Origin: Cohnella luojiensis
GTDB taxonomy: Bacteria > Bacillota > Bacilli > Paenibacillales > Paenibacillaceae
Length of the DNA: 64,000 nucleotides
NCBI RefSeq assembly: GCF_004564235.1
Contig: NZ_SOMN01000023.1
Location: forward strand, 1 to 64,000
Reading direction: 5' to 3'
Positions within the stretch are counted from its first letter, which is position 1; each line of letters begins with the position of its first letter. Position numbers and translations under genes: made by a program. This document shows positions 46,884 to 57,274 of this stretch, in pieces. The notes below the pieces were generated by a model, which saw only the letters and a list, made by a program, of their open reading frames with translations, searched no databases and was not told where the DNA came from.

Positions 46884-48419
46884 TTAAATAATCAAAGATT
46901 TGCCGGTCATCTGCACGGGCTGAGGAAGCTGCATCAATGTAAGGATCGTCGGCGCTACATCCGCCAGGATTCCTCCTTCGCGAAGCGTATGCCCCGCTTC
47001 GGTCACGATGCAAGGAACAGGGTTAGTCGTGTGAGCCGTGAACGGACGCTCGTTATCGTCGGTGACCATGTCAGCGTTGCCGTGGTCGGCGATGATGACG
47101 CAAACTCCGCCTTTGGCCGTAACCGCATCGACCACTCTTCCGAGGCATTCGTCCGTCGCTTCCACCGCTTTGATCGTCGGCGCAAGCATACCGGAGTGAC
47201 CCACCATGTCCGCGTTAGCGAAGTTCAGGACGATCGCGTCATGGTTCTCCGCATTGATCTCCTTTACCAGCGCTTCCGTGACTTCGTAAATACTCATCTC
47301 CGGCTTCAAGTCGTAAGTAGCGACCTTAGGCGAATTGATGAGGATCCGCGTTTCGCCTTCCAGGACATGATCCCGTCCGCCGCTGAAGAAGAACGTCACG
47401 TGCGGGTACTTCTCCGTCTCGGCAATCCGGAGTTGCTTTTTCCCATGCTGCACAAGAACCTCGCCTAGGGTATTATCCAATTCCTTAGGCTTATACGCAA
47501 CGAAACCGCCAACCGTTTCCGCGAATAGCGTCATGCAGACGAAATACAGGTTCTTAGGAAAGCTCGGCCCGCGATCGAACCCGCGGAAGTCTTCGTTCGT
47601 GAACACATTCGATAGTTGAATGGCGCGATCGGGACGGAAGTTGAAGAAAATAACCGAATCCTCCGACTCCACGAGACCAACCGGCTTACCGTCCGCTCCT
47701 ACGATTACTGTCGGCATCACGAACTCGTCGTATACCGACCTCTCGTAAGACTCCTTCACCGCTTCGATCGGATTGACCGAAGTCGGTCCATCTCCGTAGA
47801 CCATTGCGCGATAGGATTTCTCCGTCCGTTCCCAGCGCTTATCGCGATCCATTGCATAGTAACGGCCTTGGATCGTCGCGATCCTGCCTATGCCGAGCTC
47901 TTCGATCTTGCTTTGCAATTGGGTTAAGTAGCCGACCGCGCTATCCGGGGATACATCCCGTCCATCGAGAAAAGCATGGATGTAAACTTGGTCCAGTCCT
48001 TCCTTCTTGGCCAGTTCCAACAAAGCGAATAGATGAGCGATATGGCTGTGTACGCCGCCGTCGGATACCAGGCCGTACAGATGAAGCTTCTTGTTGTTCG
48101 CCTTCGCGTGCTGAACCGCGCCGAGGAGCGTGGAGTTCTCGTAGAATTCTTGGTCGCGAATCGACTTGGAGATTCTCGTGAGATCCTGATACACGATCCG
48201 GCCCGCGCCGATGTTCAGATGCCCGACCTCGGAATTGCCCATCTGGCCTTCCGGCAATCCCACCGCTTCCCCGCTCGCCGTTAAGGTCGTATGGGGAAAG
48301 GTTTTCCAGAGCAAGTCGAAGTTCGGTTTGTTGGCTTGCGCAACCGCGTTTCCGTGGGTGCTTTCGCGCATTCCGAAGCCGTCTAGAATAATGAGAGCTA
48401 CCGGTCTTGGTGCTGCCAT
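46884..48419 (-). CDS. gpmI: Cofactor-independent phosphoglycerate mutase
   Basis: 511 residues. Manganese-dependent enzyme that interconverts 3- and 2-phosphoglycerate. The alkaline-phosphatase-like metal sites ([23 protein letters not shown] with the catalytic Ser, and [10 protein letters not shown]) are all there. Its start lies just past the tpiA stop, so the two are coupled. Confidence 0.98.
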   Translation of the reverse strand: MAAPRPVALIILDGFGMRESTHGNAVAQANKPNFDLLWKTFPHTTLTASGEAVGLPEGQMGNSEVGHLNIGAGRIVYQDLTRISKSIRDQEFYENSTLLGAVQHAKANNKKLHLYGLVSDGGVHSHIAHLFALLELAKKEGLDQVYIHAFLDGRDVSPDSAVGYLTQLQSKIEELGIGRIATIQGRYYAMDRDKRWERTEKSYRAMVYGDGPTSVNPIEAVKESYERSVYDEFVMPTVIVGADGKPVGLVESEDSVIFFNFRPDRAIQLSNVFTNEDFRGFDRGPSFPKNLYFVCMTLFAETVGGFVAYKPKELDNTLGEVLVQHGKKQLRIAETEKYPHVTFFFSGGRDHVLEGETRILINSPKVATYDLKPEMSIYEVTEALVKEINAENHDAIVLNFANADMVGHSGMLAPTIKAVEATDECLGRVVDAVTAKGGVCVIIADHGNADMVTDDNERPFTAHTTNPVPCIVTEAGHTLREGGILADVAPTILTLMQLPQPVQMTGKSLII

Positions 48420-48420
48420 C

Positions 48421-49182
<762 letters not shown>

Positions 49183-49188
49183 TCACCT

Positions 49189-50370
49189 CTATTTGTCGTT
49201 TAGCGCCACGACGCCAGGAAGGACTTTGCCTTCCATGAATTCCAGCGACGCTCCGCCGCCCGTGGAAATATGGTTCATCTTGTCCGCTAGCTTGAACTTC
49301 TCCGCCGCAGCCGCGGAATCTCCTCCGCCAATAACGGTGTAAGCATCCGTCGTTGCGCAAGCTTGAGCAACGGCAAGAGTACCGTGTGAGAATGGCTCGA
49401 TTTCGAATACGCCCATCGGTCCGTTCCAGACGACCAGCTTGGAGCTCTTGATGACATCCGCGTAGATCTCGCGAGTTTTCGGTCCGATGTCGATGCCTTC
49501 CCAATCCGCCGGGATAGAGTCGGTATCTACGATTCGGGTGTTAGCGGAAGCGCTGAATTTGTCCGCTACCACGATATCGACCGGGATGTAGAAGTTTTTG
49601 CCGAGCTGCTTCGCCTTCTCGATGAATCCGAGGGATTGCTCCAGCTTGGAGTTGTCGAGGAGGGATTTGCCGATTTCCTTGCCTTGCGCTTTGAGGAACG
49701 TATAGGAAAGTCCCCCGCCGATAATGATATTGTCCGCGATTTCGATCATTTTATTGATGACGTCGATTTTGTCTTTCACCTTGGAGCCGCCCACGATAGC
49801 CGTGAAAGGACGTTCAGGGTTGTGCAACGCTTTGCCGAGTACATCCAGCTCTTTCTCCATCAACAGGCCGGAAACGGCCGGAATGTGATGAGCGATGCCT
49901 TCCGTAGAAGCGTGCGCACGGTGCGCCGCGCCGAAAGCGTCGTTTACGAACAAATCCGCCAATGCGGCAAAAGCTTTTGCCAATTCGGAGTCGTTGCTTT
50001 CCTCGCCCGGGTGAAACCGCACGTTCTCGAGCAGCAGTACATCGCCGTTTTTCAGCGCGCCTACCTTCGCTTGAACGCTTGTGCCAACGACTTCATCGGC
50101 TTTGTTTACTTGCTTGCCTAGAAGGTCGGACAAACGCGCCGCAACCGGCGTCAAGCGCAACTCTTCCACGACTTCGCCTTTAGGACGACCTAAGTGGCTG
50201 GCGAGGATGACTTTTGCGCCTTTTTCGATCAAAAATTTGATTGTCGGCAACGTTTCGCGGATACGCGTATCATCCGTGATCGCTCCGTTCTCGAGCGGCA
50301 CGTTGAAATCTACCCGGACAAATACCTTTTTCCCTGCAACATCGACGTCTCTTACGCTTTTCTTGTTCAA
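49189..50370 (-). CDS. pgk: Phosphoglycerate kinase
   Basis: 393 residues, the normal length. It makes ATP from 1,3-bisphosphoglycerate. [14 protein letters not shown] and the nucleotide motif [12 protein letters not shown] are clear. The start is TTG (50368-50370) with GAGGAGG 8 nt upstream; the product begins MNKKSVRDV as in other bacilli. Confidence 0.98.
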   Translation of the reverse strand: MNKKSVRDVDVAGKKVFVRVDFNVPLENGAITDDTRIRETLPTIKFLIEKGAKVILASHLGRPKGEVVEELRLTPVAARLSDLLGKQVNKADEVVGTSVQAKVGALKNGDVLLLENVRFHPGEESNDSELAKAFAALADLFVNDAFGAAHRAHASTEGIAHHIPAVSGLLMEKELDVLGKALHNPERPFTAIVGGSKVKDKIDVINKMIEIADNIIIGGGLSYTFLKAQGKEIGKSLLDNSKLEQSLGFIEKAKQLGKNFYIPVDIVVADKFSASANTRIVDTDSIPADWEGIDIGPKTREIYADVIKSSKLVVWNGPMGVFEIEPFSHGTLAVAQACATTDAYTVIGGGDSAAAAEKFKLADKMNHISTGGGASLEFMEGKVLPGVVALNDK

Positions 50371-50478
50371 GAGTCAAACCTCCTCGGGTGGCTGTAAATC
50401 CCCGGGCGCAAAGCTAGGCTCCATTGATGAGAACCAGCCTCGAGTCCGTCACGCATAATTAACTCATTGCAAAAGCGT

Positions 50479-50505
50479 GTCCCGGTTCGCTGGGCAACCC
50501 GGGAC
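50479..50505 (-). promoter_or_regulatory. Hairpin in the gap-pgk intergenic region
   Basis: GTCCCGGGTT paired with AACCGGGAC around an 8-nt loop, 26 nt after the gap stop. It lacks a T-run, so it is not a full terminator. In Bacillus, glycolytic mRNAs are cut and stabilised around gap, and a stem here could protect the 3' end of a cggR-gap or gap mRNA. The role is inference. Confidence 0.5.
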
Positions 50506-50531
50506 GTTAGCTTTATTTTCATAAAATTGTC

Positions 50532-51596
<1,065 letters not shown>

Positions 51597-51661
51597 TTAG
51601 CGCCGAGACCACTATAGTGTAGGATTACCCTTTTGTTACGCTTGTAACTTGTCTGTTTCGA

Positions 51662-52684
51662 TTAAACATGTCTCAGGGCTTCGATCGCGGCCGCTTCGTC
51701 CGTAACCAGAACGTCATCATGGCCGAATCTCATGACGGAAGCGATAGCTTCGCCTTTGCTGCTTCCGCCGGCGATGCCGATAACTACGCCCGCTGCTTCG
51801 ATATCCTCCAGACGTAATCCCGCCGTCGCCATCCGATGTACGACTTTGCCCGATCGGTCGAAGTAATAGCCGAAAGCCTCGGCCAACGCGCCGTCTTTCA
51901 CCAGCTCTTCCTTCGTCTCGTCCTTAAGCTTCCGGCGCCGAGCCATCGTGATGGCATCTCCGATTCCATGAACGACGATTCGCGCGCTTCTGATCATGTC
52001 CACCACTTCGCGAACGTTAGGCTCCTGCATGATCGTCTGGTACGCTTCCTCGCTCAGATGATCGGGCACGTGAAGCATGCGATATCGCGCTCCCGTACGC
52101 TTGGCAAGTTCTGACGCTATCGTGTTCGCCTGGTAGTCCACGCTCTCTCCCAAGCCGCCCCGCGCGGGCACGAACCAATTGTCTTTCATTTGAGACGGGG
52201 TCGCGAACTGCGATGCCATGCGCGCCATCGTTGAACCGCCCATGACGGCTACGACGTCGCCCGATGATAGGCTGTCCCTCAGCACTCGGCTTCCCGCCCT
52301 GCCAAGCTCCATCTTAATATGGTCGGATGCGTCTGAGTCGCCGGGTACGATAATGACTCTCTTCAATCCGAATGCGGTTCGAACCGCCTCTTCCAGATCC
52401 GATAAGCCGAATATCTCCTTGACGATCGGCTCCATCTCTTCAACCAGCTGCTTGCCGCTCGCGCTTAGCGTCATTCCCGCCGGGGCGGTATCCAATAACC
52501 CTTGCGTACGCAATACTTCCAGCTCCGAACGAAGGATCCGCTCCGTCATGTCCACGCTGGCGGCTAGCGTTCGACGCCCGATCGTTCCCGCTAAGTAGAT
52601 CCGGTGCAAGATATCGTACCTTTTCTCCATGACCTGCATGAGATCGGGAAGCAGCTTCTTCTGAATGTCTACGATTTTTCGCAT
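51662..52684 (-). CDS. cggR: Central glycolytic genes regulator
   Basis: 340 residues of the SorC/DeoR-like sugar-binding repressors. The N-terminal helix-turn-helix is around GRRTLAASVDMTERILRSEL and the effector-binding domain (VVAVMGGSTMARMA) follows. In Bacillus, fructose 1,6-bisphosphate releases CggR from the operon operator. The match here is strong: a canonical operator and promoter lie just upstream (52748-52817) and gap is next downstream. Confidence 0.96.
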   Translation of the reverse strand: MRKIVDIQKKLLPDLMQVMEKRYDILHRIYLAGTIGRRTLAASVDMTERILRSELEVLRTQGLLDTAPAGMTLSASGKQLVEEMEPIVKEIFGLSDLEEAVRTAFGLKRVIIVPGDSDASDHIKMELGRAGSRVLRDSLSSGDVVAVMGGSTMARMASQFATPSQMKDNWFVPARGGLGESVDYQANTIASELAKRTGARYRMLHVPDHLSEEAYQTIMQEPNVREVVDMIRSARIVVHGIGDAITMARRRKLKDETKEELVKDGALAEAFGYYFDRSGKVVHRMATAGLRLEDIEAAGVVIGIAGGSSKGEAIASVMRFGHDDVLVTDEAAAIEALRHV

Positions 52685-52747
52685 TCTGTCCGCGTATCCT
52701 CCTGGGAACGGATGGTCATCGTCGGCAACGATGCGAATCTTTAGTTG

Positions 52748-52783
52748 GACGTAAAATGTCCCGCCGTTACACTTTAAGTCCCA
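52748..52783 (-). promoter_or_regulatory. CggR operator
   Basis: On the minus strand the order is TGGGAC, 6 nt, TGTA, 4 nt, CGGGAC, 6 nt, CGTC. This keeps the spacing of the published CggR target (CGGGAC N6 TGTC N4 CGGGAC N6 TGTC) with three base differences. It begins just after the -10 box. Confidence 0.85.
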
Positions 52784-52788
52784 CCTCT

Positions 52789-52817
52789 ATATTATCGAAA
52801 ATTCCGGATTGGCGCAA
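52789..52817 (-). promoter_or_regulatory. Promoter of the cggR-glycolysis operon
   Basis: On the minus strand: TTGCGC, a 17-bp spacer and TAATAT, with the CggR operator starting 5 bp past the -10 box. Confidence 0.75.
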
Positions 52818-52862
52818 GTCTTAACATCCACGTAAATAACAAATTTACCAAGGCGCAGTTGC

Positions 52863-52891
52863 TTGCTTTTTACGTCGCAATCGCCTATAAT
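52863..52891 (+). promoter_or_regulatory. Promoter of tRNA-Arg
   Basis: TTGCTT, a 17-bp spacer and a perfect TATAAT, about 21 nt before the mature tRNA. Confidence 0.75.
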
Positions 52892-52912
52892 AATTCTTGC
52901 TGTCATTCATGA

Positions 52913-52987
52913 GCGCCCGTGGTCCAACGGATATGACGCAGCCCTCCGAAGGCTGAGATTGAGGTTCGATTCCTCACGGGCGCGCCA
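52913..52987 (+). tRNA. tRNA-Arg, anticodon CCG
   Basis: 75 nt. Acceptor GCGCCCG pairs with CGGGCGC, followed by G and an encoded CCA. The anticodon stem-loop is CAGCC-CTCCGAA-GGCTG, giving anticodon CCG for the CGG codon. The T-arm is GAGGTTCGATTCCTC. A terminator follows. Confidence 0.96.
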
Positions 52988-53021
52988 ATACCTTTTTCCG
53001 CCAAACAATAGCATCCAACAT

Positions 53022-53046
53022 AACCGACCGTTCCATACGGTCGGTT
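53022..53046 (+). terminator. tRNA-Arg terminator
   Basis: AACCGACCG paired with CGGTCGGTT around a 7-nt loop, followed by TTTTT on the plus strand. Confidence 0.9.
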
Positions 53047-53123
53047 TTTTTGATTTTATTTGCCTCTTTCCGGCATTTGACTACTCCTCTTCCATTTACA
53101 TGATCCAACCCGCTCACGGCGGG

Positions 53124-53388
53124 TTTGCTAACTCCGTCCTCCATGTGGGAATCGTACCGAATTAGCAAAGAAAGTTTGCTAACTCCGTCCTACATGCGGG
53201 ATCTGCGCCGAATTAGCAAAGAAAGTTTGCTAACACCATCCTCCATTTGGGATCTGCGCCGAATTAACAAAGATAGTTCGCTAACACCGTCATCCATTTG
53301 GGATCTGCGCCGAATTAACAAAGATAGTTCGCTAACACCGTCATCCATTTGGGATCTGCGCCGAATTAACAAAGTAAGTTTGCTAACC
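53124..53388 (+). repeat. 51-bp tandem repeat array B (five units and a partial)
   Basis: Units of 51 bp start at 53124, 53175, 53226, 53277 and 53328, with a partial at 53379. Each begins TTTGCTAAC and ends GCCGAATTAGCAAAGAAAG or a close variant, so a unit junction forms TTAGCAAA-N5-TTTGCTAA, a short dyad. The ends match array A at 27.3-27.5 kb; the centres differ between arrays but are alike within one. No supported gene lies here. Confidence 0.9.
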
Positions 53389-53395
53389 GGTTTAA

Positions 53396-53497
53396 GCCAC
53401 TTCCAGCGAAACAAGCGTTCCTGGCGCGGGTATCCGGTTGGTCTGAGCCACTTTCGGCGAAATAAGCGTTCCTAGCGCGGGTATTTGGTCAGTCAAA
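53396..53497 (+). repeat. Second 51-bp tandem repeat family (two units)
   Basis: Two units of 51 bp (53396-53446 and 53447-53497) of the form GCCACTTYCRGCGAAAYAAG then CGTTCCTRGCGCGGGTAT. The sequence is unrelated to array B but has exactly the same unit length and abuts it. Confidence 0.8.
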
Positions 53498-53606
53498 GCA
53501 ACTCGCCCTTCCTCTCCACATAGTCTGCCGCGTGACTTTGCGGTTATTTATTATTCTGAGAGTATATAGAGGAAAGGGGTGGCTCCGGAGAGTTTACGTC
53601 CGCCTT

Positions 53607-53654
53607 TAAAATCGAGTTGCACCCGCATATTTCATTCCCAGCAACTCGATTTTA
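53607..53654. repeat. 14-bp perfect inverted repeat before clpP
   Basis: TAAAATCGAGTTGC and its exact complement GCAACTCGATTTTA are separated by 20 nt. The arm-loop layout lacks a T-run beyond TTTTA. It lies about 160 nt before clpP in an otherwise empty stretch; purpose unknown. The sequence from 53500 to 53740 shows nothing else. Confidence 0.6.
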
Positions 53655-53741
53655 ACCAGCAACGTAGGAGGTACCCCATTCCGGCATATGCGGCCACCAG
53701 AATAAGAATCTAATCCTCCAAGTCACCGCGCCTGACGGCCC

Positions 53742-53758
53742 TTTGACTTTCTTTGACT
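53742..53758. promoter_or_regulatory. CtsR operator before clpP
   Basis: On the minus strand AGTCAAAGAAAGTCAAA, an exact match to the heptad direct repeat RGTCAAA-NAN-RGTCAAA bound by the heat-shock repressor CtsR. It overlaps the -35 box of the clpP promoter. Confidence 0.85.
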
Positions 53759-53781
53759 TTTACCACCGGATTCGCTATGAT
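53753..53781 (+). promoter_or_regulatory. clpP promoter
   Basis: TTGACT, a 17-bp spacer and TATGAT, 34 nt before the clpP start, with the CtsR operator over the -35 box. Confidence 0.8.
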
Positions 53782-53814
53782 AAAAAAACCAAAACATGAG
53801 GAGGGACGTCAAAC

Positions 53815-54399
53815 ATGAGTTTCGTACCTATGGTTGTCGAGCAAACAAATCGAGGAGAACGGGCCTATGACATTTATTCCCGTTTACTCAAGGATAGAAT
53901 CGTATTTCTAGGCACTCAGGTTAATGACGTGGTTGCCAACTCCATCATCGCCCAGCTGCTGTTCTTGGCGGCCGAAGATCCGGAAAAAGACATCCACCTG
54001 TACATTAACAGCCCCGGCGGCTCCATTACGTCAGGGATGGCCATTTTCGATACGATGCAGTTTATCAAACCCGATGTCTCTACGATCTGCGTCGGCATGG
54101 CCGCATCGATGGGTGCTTTCCTGCTAGCCGCAGGCGCAAAAGGCAAACGTTTCGCCCTTCCGAATAGCGAAGTCATGATCCACCAGCCGCTAGGCGGTGC
54201 CGAGGGCCAAGCCAGCGACATCGAAATTCGGGCACGCCGAATTCTTAAGCTGCGCGACAAGCTGAACGGCATACTATCGGAACGCACGGGCCAACCGCTC
54301 GAGCGCATCGAGAAAGATACCGATCGCGATAATTTCATGGAAGCGGAAGTAGCTCGTGAATATGGACTAATCGACAAAGTCATCGATAAGGTCGTATAA
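53815..54399 (+). CDS. clpP: ATP-dependent Clp protease proteolytic subunit
   Basis: 194 residues. Serine protease that works with ClpX or ClpC. The catalytic Ser is in [17 protein letters not shown] and the His in [15 protein letters not shown], with the Asp in the KDTDRDNF region. GAGGAGGG precedes the ATG. It is monocistronic and has a CtsR box, so it should be induced by heat and protein damage. It is a likely reader of the tmRNA tag. Confidence 0.97.
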   Translation: MSFVPMVVEQTNRGERAYDIYSRLLKDRIVFLGTQVNDVVANSIIAQLLFLAAEDPEKDIHLYINSPGGSITSGMAIFDTMQFIKPDVSTICVGMAASMGAFLLAAGAKGKRFALPNSEVMIHQPLGGAEGQASDIEIRARRILKLRDKLNGILSERTGQPLERIEKDTDRDNFMEAEVAREYGLIDKVIDKVV

Positions 54400-54431
54400 C
54401 GTTAACTCCCTTTAGAATTACGCATTCGAAT

Positions 54432-54474
54432 AAAAACGCGTATCGACGTGAAATCAGCGTCGGTACGCGTTTTT
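54432..54474 (+). terminator. clpP terminator
   Basis: A 17-bp stem with one G-U pair (AAAAACGCGTATCGACG with CGTCGGTACGCGTTTTT) around a 9-nt loop; the T-run is within the stem end. Confidence 0.85.
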
Positions 54475-54649
54475 AACTGCTTAAAAGCAACATTATTTAT
54501 CACACAACAACACTCGTGTCAACAAAAATTCAAAACTTTGAATGCCCTCTCTGCTAGTCGGACAATCCATGATATGCTGTCTGAAGAGGTAATACCATTT
54601 ACCTCCAATTCTAGTCATCACCTAGGAACTTTGGAAGTGAGGGATCTTT

Positions 54650-54910
54650 ATGCCTGAACGGTCCTACCCGTATCTTGTAAACAAACAGTCCGATGCCAAA
54701 ATGCCAATCCGAAAAACAAACGAAAGCCACATTGATATGGTGGCCGCTCGTCGGTTAAGCGATAAAGCGTTGCTGCTTCGCCCGCTGAAGGATGAGCATC
54801 TGTTGGAAGTCTACAGGGAAGCCAAGAAAATGAACTTATCCGACGAATTCATCGAGTTGCTGGAAGAAGCACTCTCCATTCGCCAATTAAGTCAATACAA
54901 AGAAGCTTAA
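54650..54910 (+). CDS. Sda-like sporulation histidine kinase inhibitor
   Basis: 86 residues. The C-terminal part (LKDEHLLEVYREAKKMNL then SDEFIELLEEAL) follows the helical hairpin of Sda, which in Bacillus binds KinA and halts sporulation when replication is disturbed. Bacillus Sda is only 46 residues; this one has about 40 extra N-terminal residues. The ATG at 54650 has GAGGGAT 5 nt upstream, and shorter in-frame ATGs have no ribosome site, so the longer form is preferred. No consensus DnaA box was found upstream. Confidence 0.65.
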   Translation: MPERSYPYLVNKQSDAKMPIRKTNESHIDMVAARRLSDKALLLRPLKDEHLLEVYREAKKMNLSDEFIELLEEALSIRQLSQYKEA

Positions 54911-54940
54911 TTACAACCAATGCTAATCCCTAACCTTCAG

Positions 54941-54965
54941 ACCGCCTCCTCCTTCGGATGGCGGT
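54941..54965 (+). terminator. Terminator after the Sda-like gene
   Basis: ACCGCC paired with GGCGGT around a 13-nt loop with inner pairing, followed by TTATTTATTT. Confidence 0.75.
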
Positions 54966-54983
54966 TTATTTATTTAATAAAAA

Positions 54984-55020
54984 GAGCAAGAACAAGGGAT
55001 CACTTCCCCTACTCTCGCTC
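54984..55020 (-). terminator. Terminator after the SIMPL gene
   Basis: An imperfect stem (GAGCGAGAGTAGGG with CCCTTGTTCTTGCTC) followed by TTTTTATT on the minus strand, about 55 nt past the stop codon. Confidence 0.7.
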
Positions 55021-55074
55021 TCAATCTCACTCGCCTCGCCTACGCTAAGCGATCCACCTTCATCTACCTACACG

Positions 55075-55845
55075 TTACTGCATTTCGTACTGCACGGTAA
55101 CATTGGTGCTGATCTCGATCTGTCCCGACTGCACCGATGATGAGGCTTCTCCGTCCGCTGTCGCAAACTTCATGTTGGCTTGCTCTCTTGCAAACAAGAT
55201 CGGATTATCGGAAACGTCTCCCTGAACGATGTTAATTACGCCTTTCAGCTGACGCTTGGCAGACGTAGCGAGCACGCCGGCTTTCGCCGCGGCGTTGTCC
55301 ATTGCTTTTTTGAGCGCGTCCAACTCATACTGTTCCTTCTTCTCCGTAGAAAATCGAACGCCATCTATACGGTTAGCACCGGATGCGGATAACGCATCGA
55401 ACAGCTTGCCGATCTCCGTAAGCTTACGGTAAGTCACCTGGATGGAATGGACCGCGACGTAGCCCTTCAGTACCTGTCCATCCTCCTCCGTATAGTTATA
55501 CTCCGGCTGCACGTTGAATCCGGTTGTCTTCACGTCTTTCTTGTCGATCCCGAACTTCTCGTACAAGGTCTTCTCGACCGCGGCAAACTTGTCCGCGTTC
55601 GCCTGTTGGGCTTCCACGGCCTTCGAGCCCCGAGTCTCGACCGCCAAATTCAAATACGCGACATCCGGCTCCACCATAACCGACCCCGTCGCCCCTACCG
55701 TTACCGTGTAAGGCGGAGTCGCGCTTGCGACCGTCTGAACTGTTTCCGCTGCCACCACACCGCTCTCCCCTCGTCCAAACCCAAACCATCCGATGATGAC
55801 TGCCGCCATCAATACCGCCAACAATTGCACAGTGCGTTTGTTCAT
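55075..55845 (-). CDS. SIMPL (DUF541) domain protein, membrane-anchored
   Basis: 256 residues. An N-terminal hydrophobic stretch (VQLLAVLMAAVIIGWFGFG) acts as a signal or anchor, so the rest is outside. The SIMPL/DUF541 features VTVGATGSVMVEPDVAYLNL, TTGFNVQPEYNY, YVAVHSIQVTYRKL and the Ala-rich helix LDALKKAMDNAAAKAGVLA are present. These proteins oligomerise (Brucella BP26 is one) but have no known reaction. GGGGTATAG precedes the ATG. Confidence 0.88.
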   Translation of the reverse strand: MNKRTVQLLAVLMAAVIIGWFGFGRGESGVVAAETVQTVASATPPYTVTVGATGSVMVEPDVAYLNLAVETRGSKAVEAQQANADKFAAVEKTLYEKFGIDKKDVKTTGFNVQPEYNYTEEDGQVLKGYVAVHSIQVTYRKLTEIGKLFDALSASGANRIDGVRFSTEKKEQYELDALKKAMDNAAAKAGVLATSAKRQLKGVINIVQGDVSDNPILFAREQANMKFATADGEASSSVQSGQIEISTNVTVQYEMQ

Positions 55846-55928
55846 GATCTATACCCCTTTCGGTTGTTTGACTTTAATGACGGAACTACCATCCCTAATG
55901 TTTCAATTATTGCCTATAAAATGCAAAA

Positions 55929-55945
55929 AGCTCCCCTAGGGAGCT
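55929..55945 (-). terminator. Terminator after the HPr-like gene
   Basis: AGCTCCC paired with GGGAGCT around three bases, then TTTTTG on the minus strand, 16 nt after the stop codon. Confidence 0.85.
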
Positions 55946-55960
55946 CCATGCGAAAGTAAC

Positions 55961-56230
55961 TTATTGGTTTTCAAGCTCTTCTTTGCTTACAAGCTGGACT
56001 AAAGCGGTTACAGCTTGCTCTGCATCGGAACCTTCCGCGCTGATCGCGACTTCCGTTCCGGAGCTGATCGCCAAGCTCATAATACCCATGATGCTTTTCG
56101 CGTTAACTTTCTTGTCATCCTTCTCCACGAAGACATCGGAGGAGAATTTATTGGCTTCTTGCACGAATAGTGCCGCCGGTCTGGCGTGAAGACCCGTTTT
56201 AAGCCGAACAACAACCGGCTGTCTCGTCAT
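55961..56230 (-). CDS. HPr-family phosphocarrier in the crh position
   Basis: 89 residues. In Bacillus the gene after whiA is crh, whose product lacks the PTS histidine. Here His15 is present (TGLHARPA) and Ser46 too (NAKSIMGIM). So it can in principle both carry phosphate from Enzyme I and be phosphorylated by HPrK for CcpA control. It may be the main HPr or a second one; no ptsI lies next to it. AGGGGG precedes the ATG. Confidence 0.92.
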   Translation of the reverse strand: MTRQPVVVRLKTGLHARPAALFVQEANKFSSDVFVEKDDKKVNAKSIMGIMSLAISSGTEVAISAEGSDAEQAVTALVQLVSKEELENQ

Positions 56231-56332
56231 GGACCGGATACCCCCTATCTTTGTTCGTCCCGCTGCCCGGGACCCCCGTGCTACAGTTTCTAGACTATTA
56301 TAACATTGTTATGAACAAAAGCGCTATACGGT

Positions 56333-57268
56333 TTATGCGCCGCCATTCCGGATTTTTTCAGCTAATTCGTCAAGTTTCCTGAGACGATGATTAACGCCGG
56401 ACTTGCTGACCTGTCCCTTAAGCAAATCCCCGACTTCCTTCAGGTTAATATCAGGATGCTGAAGCCGGACTTCCGCCACCTCGCGCAGCTTCTCGGGCAG
56501 GTTGTTCAGACCGACCTCTTTCACGAGCAGCTTGATATTGTCGATTTGCCTAACCGCCGCCCCGATCGTTTTGTTCAGGTTGGCCGTCTCGCAATTGACG
56601 ATCCGGTTCACGGAATTCCGCATATCCCGCATAATGCGAACATCTTCGAATTTGAACAAAGCTTGATGGGCGCCGATGATGCTAAGAAACTCGATTATTT
56701 TTTCGCCCTCTTTAATGTACAGGATAAAGCCCTTCTTGCGCTCGATAAACCGTGCGTTAAGATGAAACTTGTTCGCAAGGTCTACCAAGGCTTGGCAATG
56801 CTCCTCATACATAGAAGAGATCTCCAAGTGATAGGATGATCCCTCCGGATTATTAACCGATCCCCCCGCCAGGAATGCACCGCGCAGGTAAGCTTTCTTG
56901 CAGCAAGGCTTGCGAACCAAGTTCTTGTCGATGCTGGGGTGGAAAAGAAATCCTTCCGAGACGATCGACAGGTCGTTCAGAATCGCTTCCGCGCCTGCCG
57001 GCACCCTCACGACGTAAACGTTGTTTTTCTTCAGGCGCATTTTTTTGCGGACGAGCAATTCGGTCACTACCGTAAAATGTCGTTTGAGAAGGGTGTACAT
57101 TCGGCGTGAGATTGCGGCATTCTCGGTAGCGATATCCAGCACGACGCGTTTATTGGTGAGCGAGATCGTTCCGTTCATCCGGATGAGCGCCGATAGCTCT
57201 GCCTTTTCGCAGCAGCTTTCGGTTTCGAGCATGGTTAATTCCTTTTTCGTTAGCGCCGCAAATGACAT
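56333..57268 (-). CDS. whiA: WhiA, DNA-binding protein
   Basis: 311 residues. The N-terminal LAGLIDADG-like part ([20 protein letters not shown]) and C-terminal helix-turn-helix ([23 protein letters not shown]) define WhiA. In actinobacteria it regulates sporulation; in Bacillus it affects chromosome segregation and cell division. It follows yvcK by 6 nt. Confidence 0.96.
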   Translation of the reverse strand: MSFAALTKKELTMLETESCCEKAELSALIRMNGTISLTNKRVVLDIATENAAISRRMYTLLKRHFTVVTELLVRKKMRLKKNNVYVVRVPAGAEAILNDLSIVSEGFLFHPSIDKNLVRKPCCKKAYLRGAFLAGGSVNNPEGSSYHLEISSMYEEHCQALVDLANKFHLNARFIERKKGFILYIKEGEKIIEFLSIIGAHQALFKFEDVRIMRDMRNSVNRIVNCETANLNKTIGAAVRQIDNIKLLVKEVGLNNLPEKLREVAEVRLQHPDINLKEVGDLLKGQVSKSGVNHRLRKLDELAEKIRNGGA

Positions 57269-57274
57269 GCCAAA

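Noticed and set aside
53124-53388. CRISPR array
   Set aside because: The centres are nearly identical between units, the repeat is not 24-37 bp with unique spacers, and no cas gene is present.
53125-53475. 116-residue frame with 17-residue repeats
   Set aside because: It follows from the 51-bp period; no ribosome site, and the frame runs through two unrelated repeat families.
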